NCBI RefSeq assembly: GCF_000429405.1
Contig: NZ_KE386899.1
Coordinates: forward strand, 1,296 to 65,295
DNA: 64,000 nt
From: Algoriphagus marincola DSM 16067
Lineage (GTDB): Bacteria > Bacteroidota > Bacteroidia > Cytophagales > Cyclobacteriaceae
Direction: 5' to 3'
The translations under genes and the position numbers were made by a program. The notes below the pieces were generated by a model, which was not told the DNA's origin, made no database searches, and saw only the letters and a list, made by a program, of their open reading frames with translations. Shown one piece after another: positions 9,972-17,655 of the stretch; within the stretch, counting starts at the first letter, position 1, and the number at the start of each line of letters is the position of its first letter.

Positions 9972-9979
9972 TATCTTTG
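9972..9979 (+). promoter_or_regulatory. Lone Bacteroidota -7 box (TATCTTTG) facing into the broken propeller gene
   Basis: TATCTTTG fits the TAnnTTTG consensus exactly and points rightward. The only thing downstream is the 3' end of the minus-strand propeller gene, so transcription from it would be antisense. No matching -33 TTG was found at the usual distance. It could be chance or a remnant. Confidence 0.25.
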
Positions 9980-9984
9980 TATCT

Positions 9985-11121
9985 CTAGAATGTTTTTAAT
10001 TCAAATTCTAGTAAGAATACTGGAGTATCGGGGTATGCTTTAAGAGCTTTTTCTAGTTCTGACCCTGAAAAATTTAAGTCATCCTTGTTTATTTGATCTG
10101 ATGCAATTAATGCTAGGAATCTTGGCCCATTTGTTCCTATTATTTTTGGAAAAGGTTGTTGATCAAAGCTGAGGTCGTTTATCAGATTTTCTATTCGGAA
10201 TGTGTTTCCTTTTACTGAATTAGATAATACAAGCCTGGCTGAATCTTGAAGAAAAAATAAAAGAATAAACTGCTCTGGTGCGAATCCCATTAAGTTGAAA
10301 AGTGAGGGTTGATTAATTAAAGTTTCTCGAAATTGATTAAAACCCTACTGGTTCTTTTTAAAATTGATGTTTTGAGGTTTTTTGACTTTTTCACCTTCAT
10401 AACTAATAGTAGAATATAATTCTGGTTTTCCATTGTCAACTCTTATTATCTCTGGGTTAAACGATGAGTGAAATAATACGAGTGTTTCATTTCCTTTCAT
10501 CATTTTATGAAAGGGATTTGTTGGAACTAGTAAGAATTCGATTGAATTTGGTAAATGTGAGGAGATTAGATTTCCATATTGATCCAGAAATACTAAGGCG
10601 CTATCCTGCCCTCCACCAGTAAGTCCTACGAATCCAGAGTTTGTTTTGGCAAACCTTCTCAACGGGAGTTCTAATTTGATTTTTTCGAGTTGTTTAAAAC
10701 TTCCTGTGGAATAATCAAAAGGCACAATATTTCTTTTAACTCCATCAAGCACATATAAAATAGTTGAATCCAACCAAAAGTCATTGATTGCATGAATTTC
10801 ATTTGGACCATCCCCTTTCTTTACGGGTATATTTATTGCCTTCCCTGTTGTGTTTTCAAAAGCGTATACATTTTGAGAAAATGTAAAGTCGCCTATGACC
10901 ATTAATTTTTTTGAAAAATCTACTCTATCTGCTTCAAGCGGGAGCAAATTTGGGTCCCCGCTTAATGGCGATATTTGAATTTTATCCACAAGTGAACTTA
11001 CGGCAGTTTTTCCTAGGTTCTCAGGGGGAATGATTAAATCCATTTCACATTTTTTGGGTTTATTACACGAACAAAAAGAGGTGAAAAGGATTAAATAAAG
11101 AAAAAGTAATTTTTTCGACAT
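9985..11121 (-). pseudogene. Six-bladed beta-propeller lipoprotein interrupted by an in-frame TAG
   Basis: The minus-strand frame starts at 11121 with a lipoprotein signal peptide (MSKKLLFLYLILFTSFCSC, lipobox Cys at residue 19) and runs 258 codons to a TAG at 10347-10345. The same frame then stays open for 18 codons and 101 more residues to the stop at 9985. Read through, the product is 378 residues, the usual size of Bacteroidota six-bladed propeller lipoproteins (BF3164/DUF4934-like). The end, DTPVFLLEFELK, looks like the natural end of that family. Propeller-like stretches include VKKGDGPNEIHAINDFWLDS. No frameshift is needed: one base (CAG or similar to TAG) explains the break. It may be a recent nonsense mutation, a sequencing error or a readthrough site. 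The gene is visibly AT-rich beside its neighbours. Upstream lies a small Cys-rich secreted protein gene, probably co-transcribed. Confidence 0.75.
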
Positions 11122-11175
11122 TAAGTTTTATTTGAGGGTAAAGACCCCGCTAGTAAGAAACCAACGGGGAAGGGA

Positions 11176-11397
11176 TTAGGGACAATTTGTCGATTGACCA
11201 CAAATACAGCTTAAACCATCTCCATTTTGGTGACAAATTTGTCTAGTTTCAGAACTGTACCAATTACATTTCAGAAGTTCAATTTTACATTCAAAGCCAC
11301 CTCCCTGTCCAGGATCTTCCATTCCTTGTGCGAAGAGAATAGAACCCGAAAACGCCATAGCCCCAATAAAGGCTAATCCAAACAATACCCTTTTCAT
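11176..11397 (-). CDS. Small secreted Cys-rich protein (NVEALA-like)
   Basis: A 73-residue protein. Residues 1-23 form a clear signal peptide (MKRVLFGLAFIGAMAFSG...LFAQ). The mature part of about 50 residues holds six Cys in a pattern (FEC, LKC, IC, SCIC, NC) that suggests disulfides or metal binding. In Bacteroidota, short exported Cys-rich proteins of the NVEALA type often sit beside six-bladed propeller lipoproteins, as here: the propeller gene starts 54 bases downstream on the same strand. The literal NVEALA motif is not present, so the family name is by resemblance of size, layout and context. Function is unknown. Confidence 0.65.
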   Translation of the reverse strand: MKRVLFGLAFIGAMAFSGSILFAQGMEDPGQGGGFECKIELLKCNWYSSETRQICHQNGDGLSCICGQSTNCP

Positions 11398-11563
11398 GTT
11401 TTTATTGGTTTTGTTAGTTTAAAAACCTTTGGCCAAAAGTTACTTCGATTATCGAAGATGAAACTAACATATTGAGTTTAGTTTTCAATTGCAAACTTTA
11501 ACTCCAGAAAACATTCATTTTTTCCATCAGTGGCGTTTTTTTTTGCAGACGGTAAATAATCTG

Positions 11564-12130
11564 CTAGAAGTAGAGTTTTTTGTCTCGGATATAGTCCACC
11601 ACTGCATCAGGCAGCAGATAGCGCACCGATCGCTCCTGCTGTATCGCCTCCCGGATAAAGGTCGCCGAGATATCCAATAGGGGGGCATCTACTTCAATGA
11701 TCGAGGGATGTGAAAAGTCCACTTTTTCTCCCGGACGGGGATAGACATAGACCTGATAGTGCTCGAGAATCTGCTCGTAGTTTTTCCATTTTTTGAATTG
11801 CTTGAGATTATCTGAACCCAAAAAAATGCTGAACCGATGCTGTGGATATTGCTCACTGAGATAAGTCAAGGTATCGATGGTGTAGCTCGGGCGGGGCATG
11901 TGAAATTCCACATCGCTGGCCCGAAAGTGGAAATTATCTTCGATCGCCAGCTCCACCATACGCAGCCGATCAAATTCATGGATGAGGGATTTTCGCTTTT
12001 TCAGCGGATTCTGAGGACTGACCACAAACCACACTTCATCCAAGTCCGTTCGGTCGTAAATCGTCTCTGCTATGATCAGATGACCCAGGTGAATGGGATT
12101 GAAGCTGCCGAAAAAAAGCCCGATTTTCAA
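11564..12130 (-). CDS. nadD: Nicotinate-nucleotide adenylyltransferase
   Basis: A 188-residue cytoplasmic enzyme that adenylates nicotinate mononucleotide to deamido-NAD in NAD synthesis. The nucleotidyltransferase motif GSFNPIHLGHL lies at residues 8-18 and carries the (T/H)-x-G-H signature. FLGSDNLKQFKKW matches the NadD substrate loop, and DISATFIREAI matches the C-terminal ISxTxIR motif. Length is typical. It is the last gene of a minus-strand run sigma factor, anti-sigma factor, gmk, nadD, with only 3 bases between gmk and nadD. Confidence 0.96.
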   Translation of the reverse strand: MKIGLFFGSFNPIHLGHLIIAETIYDRTDLDEVWFVVSPQNPLKKRKSLIHEFDRLRMVELAIEDNFHFRASDVEFHMPRPSYTIDTLTYLSEQYPQHRFSIFLGSDNLKQFKKWKNYEQILEHYQVYVYPRPGEKVDFSHPSIIEVDAPLLDISATFIREAIQQERSVRYLLPDAVVDYIRDKKLYF

Positions 12131-12133
12131 AGC

Positions 12134-12706
12134 TTAGGAGGCTAGAAATTCACGAACTAGATTTTCTGCCTCAGCGGAAGACTTGGCAAAGTCATCATTG
12201 ACTATCGTCACATCAAACTGCGGCTCGAATTTCATCTCAAACTCTGCCTTAAAAAGCCGTCTGGAAAGCGATTCTTCGGATTCGGTACCCCGGTCGTTGA
12301 GCCGGGCTTTGAGTACATCCAGCGAAGGCACTTTGACAAAAATAGCCAAAGCCTGATCGCCAAAGTATTTTTTGAGAGCTAGTCCGCCTTTGACATCTAC
12401 ATCGAAAATGACGGCTTTTCCCGAATCCCAAATGCGTTGGATTTCTTCTTTGAGCGTACCGTAGAAGTTGCCGGCATAGACTTCCTCCCATTCGATGAAG
12501 GCGTCTTCGTCTATTTTTTGCTTGAATTCTTCCTGGGATAAAAAGTAATAATCCTTGCCGTGAACTTCATGCCTGCCTCGACGATCCCGGGTGCAGGCGG
12601 AGATGGAAAAGCCCAAATTGGGCACATGCTGGATGAGGTGTTTGACAAGGGAAGTCTTCCCCGAACCTGAGGGGGCCGAAAAAATGATGGCTTTTCCTGC
12701 GGTCAT
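12134..12706 (-). CDS. gmk: Guanylate kinase
   Basis: A 190-residue kinase that phosphorylates GMP to GDP. The P-loop APSGSGKT is at residues 11-18. The GMP-binding region includes STACTRD-like SACTRDRRGRHEVHGKDYYF, and IFDVDVKGGLALKKYFG is the usual Walker-B region. The end is a normal lid and helix. It begins one base after the anti-sigma factor stop and is followed 3 bases later by nadD, so the genes share a transcript. Pairing of gmk and nadD is common in Bacteroidota. Confidence 0.97.
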   Translation of the reverse strand: MTAGKAIIFSAPSGSGKTSLVKHLIQHVPNLGFSISACTRDRRGRHEVHGKDYYFLSQEEFKQKIDEDAFIEWEEVYAGNFYGTLKEEIQRIWDSGKAVIFDVDVKGGLALKKYFGDQALAIFVKVPSLDVLKARLNDRGTESEESLSRRLFKAEFEMKFEPQFDVTIVNDDFAKSSAEAENLVREFLAS

Positions 12707-12707
12707 T

Positions 12708-12983
12708 TTATTTGCTTTCGTGGATCATCTGACGGATGGAGTCAGCGAGTTGGGTAGGCACCGGCTGTTTGGTGCATTTCGTTTTAAGTACTTCCCGGAT
12801 GGCCTGCTCCAAGTGAAAATGCTCAAAGCAAGGCTGACATTTGTCCAGTTTTTCTTTGAGGACTTCTTTACCCTCTTCACCCATTTCTCCGTCAAGGATA
12901 CTTTCTAGCAGCTGAAAGCATTTGCTCACATCACCACAGCTCACTTTCCGCTCCTCGGAAGTTTCTTTTCCGTTGTTTTCCAT
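12708..12983 (-). CDS. RsrA-like putative zinc anti-sigma factor
   Basis: A 91-residue soluble protein with Cys at 16, 22, 49, 52 and 70. The spacing (single Cys, then C-x2-C, then a distal Cys) and the segment LxxxLDKCQPCFEHFHLEQAIREVLK resemble RsrA and other redox-sensing ZAS anti-sigma factors of SigR-type sigma factors. In the ZAS motif H-x3-C-x2-C, the His position is Lys45 here; His55 or His57 could replace it as ligand, or zinc may be held by Cys alone. It lies 12 bases after the sigma gene, as expected for a cognate pair. I infer that it holds the sigma factor inactive until thiol oxidation. Confidence 0.75.
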   Translation of the reverse strand: MENNGKETSEERKVSCGDVSKCFQLLESILDGEMGEEGKEVLKEKLDKCQPCFEHFHLEQAIREVLKTKCTKQPVPTQLADSIRQMIHESK

Positions 12984-12995
12984 TTGGTATTCGTT

Positions 12996-13589
12996 TTAAT
13001 CCTCTTCGTCTGTCTTGTAGCCCATGGACTGTGCGTAGCCCCGGAGCTTGTCCTTCAATAGATTTCTGGCCCGGTGAAGCCTGGACCGTACAGTTCCGAT
13101 CGGAATATCCAGGATCTTGGCCATTTCCTCGTAGGTAAAGCCTTCCAGATCCGCCAAAATAATCACCGTTCGGAAGTCAACCGCCAAGGCATTGAGCGCA
13201 TTGGAAATCTCATCTCCGAGCATATCCTTCACCGAATCAGCCCGCAGATCAGTAGTTCCTTGAAAGTCAACATCATCAGAGTTATAATAAGTTTCAACTT
13301 CCTGATAATCTACCTTAGCAGGTTGCTTGGACTTCTTACGGTATTCGTTGATGAAACTGTTTTTCAGGATGCGAAACAGCCAGGCTTTGGCGTTGGTTCC
13401 CTGTTCGAAGGAATTGATGAAGCGATAAGCTTTCAGATAGGTATCCTGTACCAGATCCTTGGCATCGTCCTCATCGAAGGTGAGCCGGAAGGCAAAATTG
13501 TACATGGAGTCGATGTGTGGCATAAACTCCCCGTCAAAGATGATGTTTTTCTCTTCCTGCGTATATTTTCTGCGCTGACTATCCGACAT
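12996..13589 (-). CDS. ECF sigma factor, SigR/RpoE-like
   Basis: I use the ATG at 13589 (MSDSQRRKYTQEEK); a TTG further upstream at 13598 overlaps a promoter-like box and is unlikely. The 197-residue product has sigma region 2 at about 20-90 (DDAKDLVQDTYLKAYRFINSF, then AKAWLFRILKNSFINEYRKK) and region 4 at about 125-185 (EGFTYEEMAKILDIPIGTVRSRLHRARNLLK). The long linker between the regions and the RsrA-like neighbour point to the SigR-type group, which in other bacteria answers thiol-oxidative stress. Targets cannot be read from this window, though the box at 13596-13603 could let the gene be made from a housekeeping promoter. Confidence 0.93.
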   Translation of the reverse strand: MSDSQRRKYTQEEKNIIFDGEFMPHIDSMYNFAFRLTFDEDDAKDLVQDTYLKAYRFINSFEQGTNAKAWLFRILKNSFINEYRKKSKQPAKVDYQEVETYYNSDDVDFQGTTDLRADSVKDMLGDEISNALNALAVDFRTVIILADLEGFTYEEMAKILDIPIGTVRSRLHRARNLLKDKLRGYAQSMGYKTDEED

Positions 13590-13595
13590 AAGATT

Positions 13596-13603
13596 CAAAA
13601 GTA
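13596..13603 (-). promoter_or_regulatory. -7 promoter box of the sigma-antisigma-gmk-nadD run
   Basis: On the minus strand this reads TACTTTTG, an exact TAnnTTTG match. It ends six bases before the sigma ATG at 13589, so a start site seven or so bases downstream would give a nearly leaderless mRNA. No clear TTG at -33 was found. Confidence 0.4.
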
Positions 13604-13698
13604 ATCATTGGGTGAAATTATAACTAGGATTCGGGAACTTTTCCCCGCTTTTCCTTTATTTTGTGTCCTCAGTTCGATTGTATTCGACGCTTTCAGGC

Positions 13699-14535
13699 AT
13701 GTTTTTCTTTCTTCTTCTCTCCCGACTTCCGCTTTCTATTCTATACCTACTCACGGACTTTCTCTATCTGATTGCCCGGTTTGTGATTCGGTATCGGAAA
13801 AAGGTGATTGATGAAAATCTCCTTCATGCTTTTCCTGAGCTTTCTGATACAGAGCGAAAAAAGATCCGAAATCGTTTTTACAGGAATTTTACTGACACAT
13901 TTGCCGAAACCATCAAAATCCTGACAATTTCGGAAGCAGAATTCCGCAGCAGATTTGTCATTGTCAATCAGCCGGATCTTGATCAGCCAGTCAAAAACGG
14001 AGTCAGCTCGCTGATGATGGCCGGGCATATCTTCAATTGGGAGTGGGGAGTGGTGGGTACCAATCTCTACACCGAGGTGCCCGTGGAGACTATTTACCTC
14101 AAAGTGAATAATCCCTTCTTCAACGAACTGATGAAAAAAATCAGGACACGATTTGGCGGATTTGTGACAGAGAAAAAGGAGTTTCGACGTGGGATGCTTA
14201 CCTTGGGCAGAGATCCTCGGATCGTGCTTTTGGGATCTGATCAGAGGCCGCCCTCTTCAGAAAATCGGTACCAGCGTGAGTTTCTAAATCGGCCGGCAGT
14301 CTTTTTCGAAGGGGCTGAATTCTTATCGAAAAAGATGAACTTGCACGTCCACTATGGGAAGATGATCAAAGTCAAACGAGGGCATTATCGTTATGAATAT
14401 GTTCCTTTGGCTAGTCCGCCCTATGAGGGTGAGAAGCCGCACTCAATCACGGATCGATTCTGCGAAATGCTGGAAGAAAATATTCGAGAACAACCGGACA
14501 TGTACCTTTGGAGTCACAAGCGATGGAAGATATGA
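13699..14535 (+). CDS. LpxL/HtrB-like lysophospholipid (lipid A) acyltransferase
   Basis: I use the first ATG (13699), which places a membrane anchor at the N-terminus (MFFFLLLSRLPLSILYLLTD); a GTG at 13663 would add 12 residues and cannot be excluded. The 278-residue product has the LpxL-type catalytic motif H-x4-E in GHIFNWEW (about residues 109-116). It also has the downstream family segments FGGFVTEKKEFRRGM and LLGSDQRPPSSEN. Its role would be adding a secondary acyl chain to lipid A, or acylating aminolipids, at the inner membrane. It is divergent from the sigma-factor operon and followed by a helicase gene 140 bases away. Confidence 0.87.
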   Translation: MFFFLLLSRLPLSILYLLTDFLYLIARFVIRYRKKVIDENLLHAFPELSDTERKKIRNRFYRNFTDTFAETIKILTISEAEFRSRFVIVNQPDLDQPVKNGVSSLMMAGHIFNWEWGVVGTNLYTEVPVETIYLKVNNPFFNELMKKIRTRFGGFVTEKKEFRRGMLTLGRDPRIVLLGSDQRPPSSENRYQREFLNRPAVFFEGAEFLSKKMNLHVHYGKMIKVKRGHYRYEYVPLASPPYEGEKPHSITDRFCEMLEENIREQPDMYLWSHKRWKI

Positions 14536-14675
14536 TGAATTGGAAAATTGGAAGATTTCAAAATTGAAAAATTTCAAAAAGTTTAATTCCTCGACTCTTG
14601 TTTCTTGATTCTAACTTCTTTCATCTTGCTACTAAATACTTGCTACTATAATCTAGCTACTAGCTACTTTAAATA
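14536..14675. other. Low-complexity intergenic word tract
   Basis: The gap between the acyltransferase and helicase genes is made of short, echoing AT-rich words: TTGAAAAATTTC-type words, TCTTGATTCT, and repeated (C)TTGCTACT / TAGCTACT words. A similar style of tract (TACGAAATACGAA, TCTTGCTTCTAGC) precedes lpdA at 63146-63259. No hairpin terminator or coding potential was seen. Confidence 0.5.
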
Positions 14676-16934
14676 ATGGATTACCTAGAAGAACTCAATC
14701 CCCCTCAGCGCGAAGCGGTAGAACATACGGACGGACCGGTGATGATCATTGCCGGTGCGGGTTCGGGAAAGACCCGTGTGCTGACCTACCGGATTGCACA
14801 TCTGATTTATGCCAAAGGAATAGATCCATTTCAGATTTTGTCCCTCACTTTTACCAATAAAGCCGCGAGTGAGATGAAGCATCGAATCGAGAAGCTAGTC
14901 GGTTTGGAAGCTAGAAATACCTGGATGGGTACTTTTCACTCAGTTTTTGCAAAAATCCTTCGGGTAGAGTCCGAAAAAATCGGCTATCCCTCCAATTTTA
15001 CCATTTATGATACGGACGATTCGAAATCGCTGATCCGCACCATCGTCAAGGAAATGCGATTGGACGAAAAGGTTTATAAGCCCAGTGTCGTGCTTTCGCG
15101 GATCTCAGGTGCCAAAAACCGATTGATTTCCTGGCAAGCCTATCAAGCTGACCCTTTTGTCAAAGCAGATGACGAGGCTGCGATGAAACCCAAAATGGGC
15201 GATATCTATCAGCGCTACCAAGACCGGCTTTTCAAGGCTGGGGCTATGGATTTTGACGATTTGCTTTTCAATACCAATGTGCTTTTCCGAGATCACATCG
15301 ATGTATTGAATAAATACCAGCAGCGATTCAAATATGTGATGGTGGATGAGTTTCAGGACACCAATCTTTCCCAGTACCTCATCACCAAAAAGTTGGCGGC
15401 TGTTCACCAAAATATCTGTGTGGTAGGGGATGACGCTCAAAGTATCTATGCCTTCCGTGGGGCGGATATTCAGAATATTCTCAACTTCGAAAAGGACTAT
15501 CCGGATCTCTTTGTCGTCAAGCTGGAGCAAAATTATCGATCCACCAAGACCATCGTAGAAGCCGCCAATTCCATCATCGATAAAAACAAAGCCCAGCTTA
15601 AAAAGACCGTCTGGACCTCCAATCCTGATGGAGACCTGATCGAACTCATCAAGGCCGCCTCCGACAACGAGGAAGGGCGGGTAGTGGCTACAACCATTTT
15701 TGAGGAGAAAAACAATAAAAAGCTGGACAACAGTGATTTTGCGATTCTCTACCGGACCAACTCCCAATCCCGGGCTATGGAAGAGGCACTTCGTAAAATG
15801 AACCTTACCTATAAAATCGTAGGCGGGCTGTCTTTCTATCAGCGAAAGGAGATCAAGGACTTGATGGCCTACATGCGCTTCACGGTGAATCCGGTGGATG
15901 AAGAAGCTTTCAAGCGGATTATCAATTATCCCAAACGAGGGATAGGTAATACCTCTCTGGAAAAAATCCTGGTGTCAGCCTACGATCATGATGTGCCTCT
16001 TTGGGAGGTGGTGCAAAATGCCCATAGTTTCCTAGGTGGTCGTGCAGGAGCATCAGTGGATGATTTTGCCACCATGATCAAAGCCTTTCAGATAGAAGTA
16101 CAGCGAAAAGATGCCTTTGAAGCCGCCAATACCATTGCCAAGCAAAGTGGCTTGCTGCGGGAGCTCTATGAAGATAAAACCATCGAAGGGCTCAATCGCT
16201 ATGAAAACGTCCAGGAATTGCTCAATGCAATCAAAGAGTATGTTGACAATGAAGAAAATGAAGACAAAAGCTTGGGAGCCTTCCTTCAGGAGATTGCATT
16301 GCTTACCGATAATGATCGGGATAAAGATACCACAGACGCGATTACGCTGATGACCATTCACTCTGCCAAAGGGCTGGAATTTAAGCAGGTATTTGTGGTA
16401 GGCATGGAGGAAGATTTGTTTCCTTCTCAGATGATGATGCAAAGCCGGGAAGATTTGGAGGAGGAGCGGCGGCTGTTTTATGTAGCGACCACTCGGGCTA
16501 TGGAAAAACTTTATCTTACCTATGCACTTTCCAGATACCGTTTTGGTCGACTGTTGAATTGTGAGCCGAGTCGCTTTTTGGAGGAGATCGATCCGGATTG
16601 TATCAAAGTCAACAAGCGACAGGCTACTCGTGAGATGCCGGGTGCTTTTCGTCGGGAAGGTTTGCCAGGAAGTTCTGGGTTTATAGGAATTAAGAAAAAA
16701 CCCGAGACGCGCATGCCTTCCAATATGAAGGTGCATACCCCTAGTCCGGACTTCAAGCCGAGTAACACCAACAACCTGCAGGAGAGTCAGCTAGTAGAGC
16801 ATCCTAAGTTCGGTTTTGGGAAGGTTTTGAAGATTGAGGTGGATGGGCTCAACCGTAAGGCAACCATTCAGTTTGAGCATTTTGGCGAGAAGACATTATT
16901 ACTTAGCTTTGCCAAGCTTCGAATTATAGACTAA
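14676..16934 (+). CDS. UvrD/PcrA-type superfamily 1 DNA helicase
   Basis: A 752-residue 3'-5' helicase for DNA repair and replication-conflict removal. Motifs: Q motif LNPPQREAVEH at 8-18; Walker A GAGSGKTR at 27-34; TFTNKAASEMKHR (motif Ia); VDEFQDTN (motif II); GDDAQSIYAFRGAD (motif III); LEQNYRST (motif IV); TIHSAKGLEFKQVFVVGMEEDLFP (motif V); EERRLFYVATTRAME (motif VI). The C-terminal ~60 residues carry the PcrA/UvrD tudor-like RNA-polymerase-binding segment (VEHPKFGFGKVLKIEVDG). Length is normal. It stands between genes of unrelated function. Assignment between PcrA and UvrD is only nominal in this phylum. Confidence 0.96.
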   Translation: MDYLEELNPPQREAVEHTDGPVMIIAGAGSGKTRVLTYRIAHLIYAKGIDPFQILSLTFTNKAASEMKHRIEKLVGLEARNTWMGTFHSVFAKILRVESEKIGYPSNFTIYDTDDSKSLIRTIVKEMRLDEKVYKPSVVLSRISGAKNRLISWQAYQADPFVKADDEAAMKPKMGDIYQRYQDRLFKAGAMDFDDLLFNTNVLFRDHIDVLNKYQQRFKYVMVDEFQDTNLSQYLITKKLAAVHQNICVVGDDAQSIYAFRGADIQNILNFEKDYPDLFVVKLEQNYRSTKTIVEAANSIIDKNKAQLKKTVWTSNPDGDLIELIKAASDNEEGRVVATTIFEEKNNKKLDNSDFAILYRTNSQSRAMEEALRKMNLTYKIVGGLSFYQRKEIKDLMAYMRFTVNPVDEEAFKRIINYPKRGIGNTSLEKILVSAYDHDVPLWEVVQNAHSFLGGRAGASVDDFATMIKAFQIEVQRKDAFEAANTIAKQSGLLRELYEDKTIEGLNRYENVQELLNAIKEYVDNEENEDKSLGAFLQEIALLTDNDRDKDTTDAITLMTIHSAKGLEFKQVFVVGMEEDLFPSQMMMQSREDLEEERRLFYVATTRAMEKLYLTYALSRYRFGRLLNCEPSRFLEEIDPDCIKVNKRQATREMPGAFRREGLPGSSGFIGIKKKPETRMPSNMKVHTPSPDFKPSNTNNLQESQLVEHPKFGFGKVLKIEVDGLNRKATIQFEHFGEKTLLLSFAKLRIID

Positions 16935-17031
16935 TTGTCAAACTTCCGGCCTTTTGGTGATTTTTTGTTGCCATAACTTAGGCTTTAGAAGGGATGTTTG
17001 AATAGAAGAAAAGACTAAACACAATCTCATT

Positions 17032-17655
17032 TTGAAAGAATACGGAAAAAACATTCAAGGCCTCGTGGACTATGTCTGCGGGATTGAAGACCGGGAAAAG
17101 CGTACTGCAAGTGCCTATACGATCATAGATATTATCAAGCAGCTGAATCCAACCCTCAAGCAGGAAAATGATCAAAAGCTTTGGGATGATATTTATATTA
17201 TGTCTGACTTCAAGTTGGATGTGGATGGGCCTTTCCCCATGCCCGAAAAAGAATTACTCGGCAAAAAACCCCTTCCAATAGGTTATCCTAGAGGGGAAGT
17301 ACGATTCAAGCATTACGGCAGAAATATCGAAAAGCTGATCGAAAAGGCGATCGAAATCGAAGATGACGAGGAGCAGGAAGCTGCGATCATTTACATCGGA
17401 CAGCTGATGCGAAGTTTTCACTCCACTTGGAACAGAGATAATTTCGACGATGGCATCATCATTGATGATATCAAAACGCTCTCTCGGGGAAAGCTCCATA
17501 TTGACTTGGAAAAGGTGAAAGAAAACGCGCTTTTCGAATCCAATACGCGACGTGATTTCAAAGTGCCTACCCATGAGGAGCGAGGTGGAAAATCAAACAA
17601 GCGCGGCAACAATCGCCGTCGAAACGGAGGACATAACAAAAAACGTCGAAATTAA
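17032..17655 (+). CDS. DUF4290 family protein
   Basis: A 207-residue soluble protein. The conserved DUF4290 opening (EYGKNIQGLVDYVCGIEDREKRT) begins at residue 3, and FKHYGRNIEKLIEKAIEIED is an internal echo of it, so the domain looks like a helical duplication. The last ~40 residues are very basic and Asn/Gly/Arg-rich, suggesting nucleic-acid contact. The start must be TTG at 17032: the frame upstream reaches a stop at 16999 without an ATG or GTG. It abuts murA directly (TAA then ATG), an arrangement I recall as common in Bacteroidota. Function is unknown; a link to cell-wall growth is only suggested by linkage. Confidence 0.85.
   Translation: MKEYGKNIQGLVDYVCGIEDREKRTASAYTIIDIIKQLNPTLKQENDQKLWDDIYIMSDFKLDVDGPFPMPEKELLGKKPLPIGYPRGEVRFKHYGRNIEKLIEKAIEIEDDEEQEAAIIYIGQLMRSFHSTWNRDNFDDGIIIDDIKTLSRGKLHIDLEKVKENALFESNTRRDFKVPTHEERGGKSNKRGNNRRRNGGHNKKRRN

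Noticed and set aside
9985..10290. A separate small gene of 101 codons starting at 10290
   Set aside because: It is in the same frame as the upstream propeller gene with only a TAG and 18 open codons between, and it has no start context or signal of its own.
9985..11397. Mobile element or phage island
   Set aside because: Although AT-rich, it has no transposase, integrase, terminal repeats or target duplication that I could find.
15105..15767. A 220-codon open frame on the minus strand, antisense to the helicase
   Set aside because: It lies fully inside helicase motifs on the other strand, shows no recognisable domain and looks like a codon-bias shadow. The same holds for 16053-16736.
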